64,000 nt of DNA from Pedobacter punctiformis. GTDB lineage: Bacteria > Bacteroidota > Bacteroidia > Sphingobacteriales > Sphingobacteriaceae. The notes under the pieces are model-generated. The model was not told where the DNA came from and did no database searches. It saw nothing but the letters and a program-made list of their open reading frames with translations. Positions within the stretch are counted from its first letter, which is position 1. Each line of letters opens with the position of its first letter. The stretch lies in contig NZ_JAPWGM010000001.1 of the NCBI RefSeq assembly GCF_027213715.1, forward strand, positions 868,001-932,000. The letters are read 5' to 3'. The position numbers and the translations under genes are program-made. Positions 44,117-53,364 of the stretch are shown here, one piece after another.

Positions 44117-44428
44117 CTGCGGTTCGTCTTCAGAGAAAGGAAAGACAAGTTCGTTTTTTATAATAAGGGTTGATAAGATGACAAATATATTTTACTAAAA
44201 CTTAATAATCAATACATTACAAAACACTTTAACTTTACAAAATCCGTTTTATTAAATTAAAGCGGTAAACAAACGATTGTCTTAATTTTTTAAAGTTCAT
44301 TTTTATTTGATTTAAAACCAAATTTTAATTTTACAAAAGCCTATTTTACCTTAAAAACAGAATAATGTTTTGTGCTTGTCTGATGTTTTTCTTTTTATGC
44401 CGTTATATATTTTTTTACATTTACACAT
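44117..44428. other. 312-base divergent intergenic region
   Basis: An A/T-rich gap between the leftward sigma gene and the rightward DUF4175 gene. Apart from the leftward promoter at 44182-44212 I see no gene, hairpin or repeat; the start-proximal TACATTTA near 44418 is a possible rightward -7 box with one mismatch. Confidence 0.5.
44182..44212 (-). promoter_or_regulatory. sigma-gene promoter (-33 TTG, -7 TATATTTG)
   Basis: Leftward, TTG starts at 44212 and TATATTTG occupies 44189-44182. The 23-base offset equals that of the peroxiredoxin promoter. The leader to ATG 44116 is about 60 bases. Confidence 0.6.
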
Positions 44429-47400
44429 ATGGCCGGCAATAATTATAATGAGCTGATTAAAAAGATAGATGAGTTTATCCGAAAGTTTTACCTCAATAAA
44501 ATTTTACGGGGAAGCATTTACGTAGCCGCTATTTTATTGGCCTTGTACCTGCTTGTTTTTTTAAGTTTATATTATTTAAATCCCGGAGCCGGTTTTAAAA
44601 CCTTTATTTTCTTTGCTTACCTTTTAACAGGCGCTTTTCTAATCAGTATTTTAATTGTGAAACCCTTATTATCAATGCTAAAACTAGGGAAGCACATTTC
44701 TTTTGATGAAGCTTCGGTAATTATTGGAAACCATTTTTCTGATATTAAAGATAAACTGTTAAATACCCTGCAACTTCACAAACAGGCAGAAAAATTACCT
44801 GAAAACAATCAGTTAATTTTGGCCAGCATTGATCAAAAAATACACGAATTAAAGCCGGTGCCTTTTTATACTGCTGTTAGAATTAACGACAATAAAAAAT
44901 ATTTAAAATACCTGTTTATTCCGCTTTCTATTATTTTACTTATCGGCATTATTGCCCCTGCTATTTTAAGAGAAGGAACCAGTAGCTTTTTAAAATACAA
45001 TGAATACATTGCACCAAAAGCTCCGTTTGATTTCAGTTTGTTGAATAAAAAATTAACCGTTACACAGGGTGACGATTTAACCTTAAACTTAAAACTAAAG
45101 GGGAACGAATTACCTCAGGAAGTGTATGTTGAAGATGGAAAAAACACCTATAAACTTGAAAAAATAAACATTAGCCAGTTTAATTATCTTATTAAAAATA
45201 TCCAGGCCGATAAAAAATTAATTTTCAAAGGCGGCGGTTTCAGTTCTTCAGCTTTTACCATTACAGTTAAACCCCGCCCTGAATTATTGAACGTTACTGC
45301 TACCTTAAATTATCCTGCATACCTGGGCAAAAAGAATGAAGAAATTACCAATGTTGGTGATATGCTTTTACCTGAGGGAACCCGGGTAAGCTGGAATTTT
45401 AAAACTGCCAAAAGCAACGAGCTTTTATTTACCTTAAATGGAACCGAACACCTTTTAAGTGTGAAGGACAATGAATCTGTGTTTAGTACCACACTAAAAA
45501 ATAATTCGAAATACAGCATTACACCCAAGAATGAATTTACAACACTAAGCGATTCCCTATCTCATTTAATTACAGTGATCAAAGATCAGTCGCCAGGTAT
45601 TTCTGTTGAAGAAAAGCCCGATTCCGTAAGCAATAAGGCTTTATATTTTTCAGGACAAGTTACGGATGACTATGGGTTCAGTCGTTTGAGTTTTAAATAT
45701 AACATTAAAGAAAATAATAAAATTGTGGGCACCGTAGCTAAAAATATTCCGATAAAAAGTAATGTGCCCGAAAATCGTTTTTTCTATTTCTGGGATTTAA
45801 AATCGGCAGCACTAAAGCCTGGCCAAACGCTGGAATATTATTTTGAAGTTGCAGATAATGATGCTGTAAACGGAGCCAAAATAACACGTTCTGAAATTAA
45901 AACATTTAAACAACCCACCAAAACAGAAACGGCTGAACAGATAAATGCTAACAATCAGGCTTTAAAACAAAAAATGCAATCTGCCATTCGTTTGGCATCT
46001 ACCATAGAAAAAGAAAGTAAAAAGGTTGCTGAAAGTTTAATTGATAAAAAACAGATTTCTTTTGAAGATAAAAAGCAAATTGAACAATTGCTGGATAAGC
46101 AAAAACAACTGGAGGAAGCGGTTAAAGAGATTAAAGATTTAAATGAGAAAAATGGTCAGCAAAAACAAGAAGACCAGCAACAAACGGAAGAGCTTTTAGA
46201 AAAGCAAAAACAAATTAAAGACTTGTTTGACAATGTTTTGGATGATAAAACCAAAGCGTTATTGCAAAAACTGCAAAATTTGATGAATGAGCAGAATAAA
46301 GATCAAACGCAAAACGAGCTTTCGAAAATGCAGCTGGATAATAAAACGCTTAAAAATGAGCTGGACAGAATTTTGGAGCTTTATAAACAGCTGGAATTTG
46401 AACAAAATCTTCAAAATGACATCGATAGGTTAAATGATCTTGCCAAACAACAAAAGGGATTGGCTGAACAAACCAAAAATAAAAAACAAGAGAATAGTGC
46501 TTTAAAAGAAAAACAAGAGGCTTTAAATAAAGAGCTTAACGACCTTAAAAAAGACATTAAAGACCTGGAGAAAAAGAATGAAGGTTTGGAGCGACCAAAT
46601 CCATTTGAAAACCCCGAAAAGGATTTACAGGAAATTCAAAAAGAACAACAGGACAGTAAAGAGGCTTTAGATAATAAGGATTCAAAAGGTGCGAGTCAAA
46701 AACAACAAAAAGCAGCTGAACAAATGGAAAAACTCTCTAAAAAGATGAGTGACATGCAACAGCAAGGCGAGGAAATGGAAAATAACCTCAATGCTAAAGA
46801 GTTGCGCCGTTTACTGGAAAATCTTTTAAATACTTCTTTTGAGCAGGAAAAAGTAATGCTTACCCTGAAAAAAATGACTGTAGCAGACCCTTCTTATATT
46901 GGCAATGTGCAAAAACAACGCAGTATTAAAGATAATCTTAAAACCATCGCCGATAGTTTATACGCTTTGAGCAAAAGGGTGCCACAAATAGAATCGACGG
47001 TTAATGAGGAAATGAATAAAATTAACTTCAACCTGGATAAAAGTTTAGAAAGTTTAGGCGAAAGAAGAACACCAGAAGCCAATCGTTATCAGCAATTTAC
47101 AATGACTTCGATTAACAATTTAACTTTAATGTTGAGTGAAGCTTTAAATCAATTGCAAAACATGTCTAAAAACTCTAAGGGAGGTAAAGGCAAACAAAAG
47201 CAAAGCATGAAACAGCTTTCGCAAATGCAGGAACAGCTGAATAAAAGTATGCAAAAAGCCAGAGAACAAATGCAAAAGTCTGGCAATCAGGGCACTGTTG
47301 GTAAAGGAGAAATGAGTAAAGAGTTTGGAAAAATGGCTCAGCAACAGCAAATGATTCGTCAGGCACTGGAAAAAATTAACCGGGAAGACAATAAAGACGG

Positions 47401-47743
47401 TACGGGTAAAATGGGTAACCTGAACGAAGCCATTAAAGAGATGAAGCAAACCGAAAGTGATTTGGTTAATAAGCGATTACAACAGGAAACCCTGCAACGC
47501 CAAAAAGAACTGCTGACTAAATTATTAGATGCTGAAAAAGCAGAACGGGAGCAGGATGAGGACAATAAAAGAGAAAGTAAAGCGGCAAAAGAATTTCCGC
47601 CTTCGTATCAAAAAATGATCGACCAATATAAAAAGCAGCAACAAAACGGAACGGATATGTTGCAAAAGCTTCCGCCAACTTTAAATTATTACTACAAAAA
47701 TAAAATTGCTGAATATTTAAAATCTTTAAAAGCAGTGCAGTAA
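44429..47743 (+). CDS. DUF4175 family large membrane-anchored coiled-coil protein
   Basis: This 1104-residue protein starts with two to three membrane helices within about residues 25-85 and another near 150-172. A periplasmic-like beta-rich middle (about 190-495) follows, then a very long Gln/Lys/Glu-rich coiled-coil (about 505-1080). It matches the DUF4175 family, which is fixed next to ybeY in many Bacteroidota. The function is unknown. The Gln-rich heptads such as KQKQIKDLFDNVLDD suggest self-assembly. Length is typical for the family. Confidence 0.9.
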   Translation: MAGNNYNELIKKIDEFIRKFYLNKILRGSIYVAAILLALYLLVFLSLYYLNPGAGFKTFIFFAYLLTGAFLISILIVKPLLSMLKLGKHISFDEASVIIGNHFSDIKDKLLNTLQLHKQAEKLPENNQLILASIDQKIHELKPVPFYTAVRINDNKKYLKYLFIPLSIILLIGIIAPAILREGTSSFLKYNEYIAPKAPFDFSLLNKKLTVTQGDDLTLNLKLKGNELPQEVYVEDGKNTYKLEKINISQFNYLIKNIQADKKLIFKGGGFSSSAFTITVKPRPELLNVTATLNYPAYLGKKNEEITNVGDMLLPEGTRVSWNFKTAKSNELLFTLNGTEHLLSVKDNESVFSTTLKNNSKYSITPKNEFTTLSDSLSHLITVIKDQSPGISVEEKPDSVSNKALYFSGQVTDDYGFSRLSFKYNIKENNKIVGTVAKNIPIKSNVPENRFFYFWDLKSAALKPGQTLEYYFEVADNDAVNGAKITRSEIKTFKQPTKTETAEQINANNQALKQKMQSAIRLASTIEKESKKVAESLIDKKQISFEDKKQIEQLLDKQKQLEEAVKEIKDLNEKNGQQKQEDQQQTEELLEKQKQIKDLFDNVLDDKTKALLQKLQNLMNEQNKDQTQNELSKMQLDNKTLKNELDRILELYKQLEFEQNLQNDIDRLNDLAKQQKGLAEQTKNKKQENSALKEKQEALNKELNDLKKDIKDLEKKNEGLERPNPFENPEKDLQEIQKEQQDSKEALDNKDSKGASQKQQKAAEQMEKLSKKMSDMQQQGEEMENNLNAKELRRLLENLLNTSFEQEKVMLTLKKMTVADPSYIGNVQKQRSIKDNLKTIADSLYALSKRVPQIESTVNEEMNKINFNLDKSLESLGERRTPEANRYQQFTMTSINNLTLMLSEALNQLQNMSKNSKGGKGKQKQSMKQLSQMQEQLNKSMQKAREQMQKSGNQGTVGKGEMSKEFGKMAQQQQMIRQALEKINREDNKDGTGKMGNLNEAIKEMKQTESDLVNKRLQQETLQRQKELLTKLLDAEKAEREQDEDNKRESKAAKEFPPSYQKMIDQYKKQQQNGTDMLQKLPPTLNYYYKNKIAEYLKSLKAVQ

Positions 47744-47773
47744 CCCTCGGGGCAGCCATAAAATATTAATTGC

Positions 47774-47781
47774 TAAATTTG
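47774..47781 (+). promoter_or_regulatory. candidate -7 box TAAATTTG upstream of ybeY
   Basis: TAAATTTG fits TAnnTTTG and ends 19 bases before the ybeY ATG, so ybeY need not depend on the DUF4175 promoter. Confidence 0.5.
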
Positions 47782-47800
47782 TGCGCTTAAATAGATCAAT

Positions 47801-48238
47801 ATGCCTGCAATACAATTTTTCTCAGAAGACATAAGTTATAATCTGCCACAAAAGATTAAAATCAGAAAATGGCTTAAAACTTCCATAGAAAAAGAAGGTT
47901 ATCAATTACAGGAACTCAATTTCATTTTTTGCAGCGACGAATATTTGCTGGGTATTAATCAGCAATATTTAAACCACGATACTTATACAGACATTATTAC
48001 TTTTGACAATTCTGAAGAAGAAAAACAAATTATAAGTGATATTTTTATCAGTATTGACCGGGTTAAAGAAAATGCCACCACTTTTAAAACAACTCCTTTT
48101 GATGAGGTTTGCAGGATTATGATCCACGGAACCCTTCACTTACTCGGCTACAAGGATAAAGGAAAAGCTGCAAAAACCTTAATGACTCAAAAAGAAGATG
48201 AGCATTTGGCTTATAGAAACGAGGCTGGATTAATGTGA
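47801..48238 (+). CDS. ybeY: endoribonuclease YbeY (rRNA maturation)
   Basis: This 145-residue protein has the YbeY core TDIITFDNSEEE and the metal motif IMIHGTLHLLGYKD (His109, His113). The third histidine of the classical HGxLHLxGYDH motif is replaced by Asp119, a variation seen in this phylum. It takes part in 16S rRNA 3' processing and ribosome quality control. It is followed by a 334-base gap that holds a hairpin. Confidence 0.93.
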   Translation: MPAIQFFSEDISYNLPQKIKIRKWLKTSIEKEGYQLQELNFIFCSDEYLLGINQQYLNHDTYTDIITFDNSEEEKQIISDIFISIDRVKENATTFKTTPFDEVCRIMIHGTLHLLGYKDKGKAAKTLMTQKEDEHLAYRNEAGLM

Positions 48239-48572
48239 TTACCACCGAAATCTGGCCAGACTTAAATAAACCCAATTATACAAATACCTCTCTTAACTGC
48301 AATAATATCGAATCTGGTGTCATGCTTCGTGCCTCAGCATGACATTAATTTTTAAAAATTGAAGTAAAAGCACTGTTTTCTCCAATTATTTCTTCAGAAA
48401 TTGCTTTCTGATTAAATTTTTCCTTCCTGTTTGTCTAATAGTTAAGGGCGTTCGTCGATAATTAGCTCTAGCTGGTATAATACGGCCAAATCTGCTGAAA
48501 CGTTTCCTGTCAATCAACGTCTTATATTCAAAACAACAACAAAAAGATTTAAAAAATTAAAAATATACCGTT
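48239..48572. other. 334-base intergenic region with hairpin repeat
   Basis: The gap between ybeY and the GIN-domain gene holds the inverted repeat at 48318-48344 and A/T-rich sequence before the ATG. I see no further gene or RNA. Confidence 0.6.
48318..48344. repeat. short hairpin of the TGTCAT repeat family
   Basis: TGTCATGCT (48318-48326) and AGCATGACA (48336-48344) are perfect 9-base inverted arms around TCGTGCCTC. It has the same head and tail as longer copies elsewhere. Confidence 0.6.
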
Positions 48573-49202
48573 ATGAAAACTTCTATTAAAACATTATTCG
48601 CAGCAGCTTTAACTACAATCATTTTAAGTTCTGCAACGATAGCAAATGCAACTGAAACCCGTTCAAATTATACCAATTTAACTTCAGTAAAAAATATCAG
48701 TAAAATCAAAATTAGTGGCAACGTTAAATTAATCCTGGTACAGGATGCAAAGGAAAGTGTAATGGTTTATGATAACTACTACTCAAAAAATGCTTTGGTA
48801 CAACAACAAGATGGTGAGCTTCGCATTAGCTCTTTCAATAAAGAACCGCTTACAGTTATTGCTCATGTAAATAACATTTCATCAATAGAGGCCTCAAATA
48901 CCTCCAGTGTAAGCACAAGTGGCAGTTTTAACCTGATTAGCTTAAAAGTTGCCTTACACGATTTAGCCACTGCCAATATTAATGCCAACACGGTTAATTT
49001 AAATACAACAGTTAACAACGGCGCTTCTTTAAGTTTAAGTGGTTATACAGATAGTTATACAGCCATTTTAGGTACGGTTGCTAAAGTAAATATGAATAAT
49101 TTTTCTGCTGCTGACAGCAATGTAAGCACTGCTCCGGTTTATTCTTACAATGCATCACGTTACGAAGATTTAAAAGTTGATTTATTAGAGTCTTTATTCT
49201 AA
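48573..49202 (+). CDS. exported GIN (DUF2807) domain protein
   Basis: This 209-residue protein has a signal peptide (about 1-26, NATETR). A DUF2807 right-handed beta-helix-like head follows, of short Ser/Thr/Asn-rich repeats such as SIEASNTSSVSTSGSF, ATANINANTVNLNTT and GASLSLSGYTDSY. In Bacteroidota this domain is called the auto-transporter adhesin head GIN. It has no anchor, so it is secreted or periplasmic. A terminator follows at 49243. Confidence 0.85.
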   Translation: MKTSIKTLFAAALTTIILSSATIANATETRSNYTNLTSVKNISKIKISGNVKLILVQDAKESVMVYDNYYSKNALVQQQDGELRISSFNKEPLTVIAHVNNISSIEASNTSSVSTSGSFNLISLKVALHDLATANINANTVNLNTTVNNGASLSLSGYTDSYTAILGTVAKVNMNNFSAADSNVSTAPVYSYNASRYEDLKVDLLESLF

Positions 49203-49242
49203 TAATCCATATAAAGATAAAGTTTAGTTTTAGTTAATGATT

Positions 49243-49280
49243 GAACAGCGGCGGAGCGATTCCTACCGCTGTTTCTTATT
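49243..49280 (+). terminator. terminator after the GIN-domain gene
   Basis: AACAGCGG (49244-49251) pairs with CCGCTGTT (49266-49273), followed by TCTTATTTT. Confidence 0.6.
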
Positions 49281-49351
49281 TTAAGGTCTATTTAAAGTAG
49301 TTGATTTGTAATAAGCGTTTTCCGGGTTTCTATATCCAAATATTTTATACT

Positions 49352-49359
49352 TACTTTTG
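49352..49359 (+). promoter_or_regulatory. candidate -7 box TACTTTTG upstream of the ABC-F gene
   Basis: TACTTTTG matches TAnnTTTG and ends 39 bases before the TTG start at 49399. Confidence 0.5.
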
Positions 49360-49398
49360 CAATAATTTTCTTTTATAAAATCCGAAACACAAAAAACT

Positions 49399-51258
49399 TT
49401 GAGCACTTTAATTGCGGCAGAAGGCTTAGGTCATGGTTACCATGACGAATGGCTATTTAAAAATTTAACCCTGGGTATTAATTCCGGACAACGCGTTGCG
49501 CTTGTAGGTATTAATGGTGCGGGTAAGAGTACCTTATTGAAATTACTTGCCGAAAGATTCCCTCCCCTCGAAGGTAAAATTGTAAAAAATAAAGCCGTTA
49601 AAATTGGCTTTTTAGATCAGGACCCTCAATTTAATGAAGGCGATTCTATAAGTGATTTTATATTTTCTTTAGAAAACAAACAACAACAGTTAATTAAAGA
49701 ATATGAGGAGTTAATTGAAGATCCTAATCCCGATGAAAGATCGCTTAATCGTTTATACGAAGAATTAAGCGAACACAATGCATGGGAATATGAGCATGAG
49801 ATTAAAACCATTTTAAGCAGAATGGGCATTACCCGTTTGCAGCAAAAAATATCAACCCTTTCCGGTGGACAAAAGAAACGTTTGGCCCTTGCTAAACTTT
49901 TAATTGAAGATCCGGAGATTTTAGTACTGGATGAGCCAACCAATCATTTGGATATTGATACGATTGAATGGTTAGAAAAATTATTAACGACCGGGCAAAA
50001 AACCATTTTACTGGTTACGCATGACCGGTACTTTTTAGATAATGTTTGCAATACTATAGTGGAATTAGACCGGGGTAAGATTTATAATTACAACGGAAAT
50101 TATGCTTACTTCTTAGAAAAGAAAGCTGAAAGGGAAGCCACAGATGCAACAGTTTTACATAAGAACCAACAGCTATTAAAGAAAGAATTAGAATGGATGC
50201 GCAGGATGCCACAGGCTCGTGCGACAAAATCTCAGGCCAGGATTGATGCTTTTTATGATTTAGAAGAAAAATCAAAGAAAAAGTCTGATAATCAGAGTAT
50301 TACGTTAAAAGTTAAGATGTCTCGTCAAGGTGGGAAGATTATTGAGTTAGATCATGTTAAACAATCTTTTGATGGCCGTAATATTATAAATGATTTTAGC
50401 TACACCTTTAAAAAAGCGGATAGAATTGGTCTTGCCGGAAAAAACGGAACTGGAAAATCTACTTTATTAAATATTATTACAAGTCATTTAGTACCCGATG
50501 GTGGTAAAGTAGAAACCGGTGAAACGACTGTTTTTGGATATTACAAACAGGGTGGTTTAACTTTCGATCCGAAAGAAAGAGTAATTGATATTGTAAAATC
50601 AGATGCCGAGTACATAAAAATGGCAGATGGTTCAATCATTACCGCCTCTCAATTACTAACCTTATTTCTCTTTCCGCCCAAGAAACAACATGGTATGGTA
50701 GAGAAATTAAGTGGAGGAGAAAAGAAACGTTTACACTTAATGAAAGTGTTAATGCAGAATCCGAACTTCTTAATTTTGGATGAACCGACCAACGATTTAG
50801 ATATTGACACCTTAAATGTTTTGGAAGAATTTTTAGAGAATTTTCCGGGCGTTTTAATGTTGGTTTCTCACGACAGGTACTTGCTTGATAAAATGAGTGA
50901 CCAGCTTTTCATTATGGAAGGCGAAGGGGTGGTTAAAATATACAATGGAAATTATTCGGAATACCGGATTAGTTTAGATCAGCCAAAGGTTAAGGTTGAA
51001 ACAAAAAAGGCTCCCGCCCTCGCTGTTGAAGCTCCGGTTAAAGCTGTAAAAAAATTAAGTTTCAAGGAGCAAAAAGAATTAGAGGATAGTGAAAAGTCAA
51101 TGGCTTTAATAGAAGAAAAGATAGCGGCTTTAACAGAAAGTTTAATTAAAATTGATGCTGCCGATTATATTAAGATTCAGGAAGTGACAAAAGAAATTGA
51201 CTCTTTAAAAGCCGAACTGGATGAATATACATTACGCTGGCTGGAACTATCTGAATAA
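49399..51258 (+). CDS. ABC-F family ATPase (Uup-like)
   Basis: This 619-residue soluble protein has two ABC domains. Each has a Walker A (GINGAGKSTLL, GKNGTGKSTLL), a signature (LSGGQKKRLAL, LSGGEKKRLHL) and a Walker B (ILVLDEPTNHLDID, FLILDEPTNDLDID). They are joined by the ABC-F linker and followed by a C-terminal coiled coil (about 560-619). ABC-F proteins act on ribosomes, and Uup-like ones also affect DNA transposon excision. Translation starts at TTG 49399, since STLIAAEGLGHGYHD begins the conserved N-terminus. parS-like sites follow its stop. Confidence 0.93.
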   Translation: MSTLIAAEGLGHGYHDEWLFKNLTLGINSGQRVALVGINGAGKSTLLKLLAERFPPLEGKIVKNKAVKIGFLDQDPQFNEGDSISDFIFSLENKQQQLIKEYEELIEDPNPDERSLNRLYEELSEHNAWEYEHEIKTILSRMGITRLQQKISTLSGGQKKRLALAKLLIEDPEILVLDEPTNHLDIDTIEWLEKLLTTGQKTILLVTHDRYFLDNVCNTIVELDRGKIYNYNGNYAYFLEKKAEREATDATVLHKNQQLLKKELEWMRRMPQARATKSQARIDAFYDLEEKSKKKSDNQSITLKVKMSRQGGKIIELDHVKQSFDGRNIINDFSYTFKKADRIGLAGKNGTGKSTLLNIITSHLVPDGGKVETGETTVFGYYKQGGLTFDPKERVIDIVKSDAEYIKMADGSIITASQLLTLFLFPPKKQHGMVEKLSGGEKKRLHLMKVLMQNPNFLILDEPTNDLDIDTLNVLEEFLENFPGVLMLVSHDRYLLDKMSDQLFIMEGEGVVKIYNGNYSEYRISLDQPKVKVETKKAPALAVEAPVKAVKKLSFKEQKELEDSEKSMALIEEKIAALTESLIKIDAADYIKIQEVTKEIDSLKAELDEYTLRWLELSE

Positions 51259-51293
51259 AAAGATTAACAATTCTAAACCTGTTTTCACGTTTA

Positions 51294-51309
51294 TGTTTCA
51301 CGTGAAACA
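51294..51309. promoter_or_regulatory. parS-like centromere site 1
   Basis: TGTTTCACGTGAAACA is a perfect palindrome identical to the ParB-binding parS consensus. It lies 35 bases after the ABC-F stop and 72 before mnmG. Confidence 0.85.
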
Positions 51310-51346
51310 TTAGAATTTGATTAAATAATTACAACAAAAAACAAAT

Positions 51347-51362
51347 TGTTTCACGTGGAACA
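51347..51362. promoter_or_regulatory. parS-like centromere site 2
   Basis: TGTTTCACGTGGAACA fits the parS consensus (one allowed variable base). It is 53 bases right of site 1 and 18 bases before the mnmG ATG. A further half site TTTCACGT lies at 51283-51290. Confidence 0.85.
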
Positions 51363-51380
51363 ATTAAGGAATTAAAGAAA

Positions 51381-53243
51381 ATGTTTTCAAAATACGATTT
51401 AATTGTAGTTGGTGCCGGACATGCGGGCTGTGAAGCTGCTGCTGCCGCTGCTAACCTGGGCTCATCTGTTTTATTAATTACAATGAATATGGGCACCATT
51501 GCTCAGATGAGTTGTAACCCGGCTATGGGCGGTGTTGCCAAAGGACAAATCGTTCGTGAGGTAGATGCCCTGGGTGGATATTCTGGTATTATTTCAGATA
51601 AAACAACCATTCAATTCAGAATGCTTAATCAATCTAAAGGCCCTGCGATGTGGAGCCCAAGGGCACAAATTGATAGAATGCGTTTTGCTGAAGAATGGCG
51701 TTTAGCTTTAGAAAGAACTCCAAATTTAGATCTGTGGCAGGATAACGTGGTAGGCTTACTAGTAAAAGATGATACCGTATATGGTGTAAAAACATCGCTG
51801 GGTATTGAAATAGAGAGTAAAGCTGTGGTACTAACCAACGGAACATTTCTTAATGGAATAATTCATATAGGAGAAAAGAAATTTGGTGGAGGCCGTACAG
51901 CAGAAAGATCATCAACAGGTATTACCGAACAACTGGTAGAATTAGGGATGGAAGCTGGCCGAATGAAAACCGGTACCCCACCCCGTGTAGATGGAAGAAG
52001 TTTGGATTATACCAAAATGGATGAACAATGGGGTGATCAGGATCGTGGTAAATTCTCTTTTACCGATACCGAATTACCAACCGATCAACGTTGTTGCTGG
52101 ATTACCTATACCAACAGTGAGGTGCACGAAACTTTGAAAGAAGGCTTCGAAAAATCTCCAATGTTTACAGGTCGCATTAAAGGATTAGGCCCGAGATATT
52201 GTCCATCAATTGAAGATAAAATTAATCGTTTCGCGGAGCGTGACAGACATCAGATTTTTGTAGAACCTGAAGGATGGAATACTTGTGAAATTTATGTAAA
52301 CGGTTTTTCTACTTCCTTACCTGAGGATGTACAATTTAAAGCATTAAGACAAATTCCAGGATTTGAACAGGCAAAAATGTTCAGGCCGGGTTATGCCATT
52401 GAATACGATTTCTTTCCACCTACCCAATTATCTTTAACCTTAGAAACTAAATTAATTAATAATTTATTCTTAGCAGGTCAGATTAATGGGACTACTGGTT
52501 ATGAAGAAGCCGCTTGCCAGGGATTCATGGCAGGTATAAATGCGCATCAAAAAATAAATGATAAACACGAACTGATCATGAAAAGATCAGAAAGTTATAT
52601 CGGCGTATTAATTGATGATTTAGTTACTAAAGGTACTGAAGAACCTTATCGCATGTTTACTTCAAGAGCGGAGCACAGGTTATTATTAAGACAGGATAAT
52701 GCTGATATTCGCTTATCTCCTATTGGCCATCAATTGGGATTAATTAGTGATGAACGTTTAGAAAAAGTGAATCAAAAAATAGCGAATGCAGATGCATTAG
52801 TTAAATTTACCAGAACACAGGGTATAGAAATGGCAGACGCAAATCCAATGCTTGAAAGTTTAGGATCAAGTGAATTAAATCAAAATGTAAAATTGCACAG
52901 TTTGGTTAGCCGTCCGCAGGTAGGTCTTTTAGATTTAATCAAAGTGAGCAAACCACTGGCTGAAAAAACTTCAACATTAGATAAAGAAACGATAGAGCAA
53001 GCTGAAATAAAAATTAAATACGAAAGCTATTTTGAAAAGGAAAATGAGATCGTAGATAAAATGATGAGAATGGAAGACAAAGAAATCAATCCCGATTTTG
53101 ACTATAATAAAATTGTTTCCATTTCAAAAGAAGCCCGAGAAAAATTATTTAAAATAAAACCGCGTACTTTAGGTCAGGCATCCAGAATTTCAGGTGTTTC
53201 ACCTTCAGATATTTCGGTTTTAATGATATATATTAATAAGTAG
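51381..53243 (+). CDS. mnmG: tRNA uridine-5-carboxymethylaminomethyl synthesis enzyme MnmG (GidA)
   Basis: This 620-residue protein has an FAD-binding [19 protein letters not shown] start (about 9-28), the MnmG motifs [17 protein letters not shown] and TGTPPRVDG, and [13 protein letters not shown]. With MnmE it makes cmnm5U34 in tRNAs. Its placement directly after two parS-like sites fits the frequent parS-gid arrangement of bacterial origin regions. Full length (~620-630). Confidence 0.97.
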   Translation: MFSKYDLIVVGAGHAGCEAAAAAANLGSSVLLITMNMGTIAQMSCNPAMGGVAKGQIVREVDALGGYSGIISDKTTIQFRMLNQSKGPAMWSPRAQIDRMRFAEEWRLALERTPNLDLWQDNVVGLLVKDDTVYGVKTSLGIEIESKAVVLTNGTFLNGIIHIGEKKFGGGRTAERSSTGITEQLVELGMEAGRMKTGTPPRVDGRSLDYTKMDEQWGDQDRGKFSFTDTELPTDQRCCWITYTNSEVHETLKEGFEKSPMFTGRIKGLGPRYCPSIEDKINRFAERDRHQIFVEPEGWNTCEIYVNGFSTSLPEDVQFKALRQIPGFEQAKMFRPGYAIEYDFFPPTQLSLTLETKLINNLFLAGQINGTTGYEEAACQGFMAGINAHQKINDKHELIMKRSESYIGVLIDDLVTKGTEEPYRMFTSRAEHRLLLRQDNADIRLSPIGHQLGLISDERLEKVNQKIANADALVKFTRTQGIEMADANPMLESLGSSELNQNVKLHSLVSRPQVGLLDLIKVSKPLAEKTSTLDKETIEQAEIKIKYESYFEKENEIVDKMMRMEDKEINPDFDYNKIVSISKEAREKLFKIKPRTLGQASRISGVSPSDISVLMIYINK

Positions 53244-53364
53244 CTGATAATCAGTATTTTAAACATTTATTAATTGACTTAAAATAAAGCGATTTAAGAA
53301 AGAAAAAATATTTTTTAATCATATTATTCAAAAAACAATAAAAATTAAACAGAACGTTTAAAAA

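Noticed and set aside
47744..47760. CCCTCGGGG after the DUF4175 gene as a terminator
   Set aside because: The stem is only a few bases and no T-run follows.
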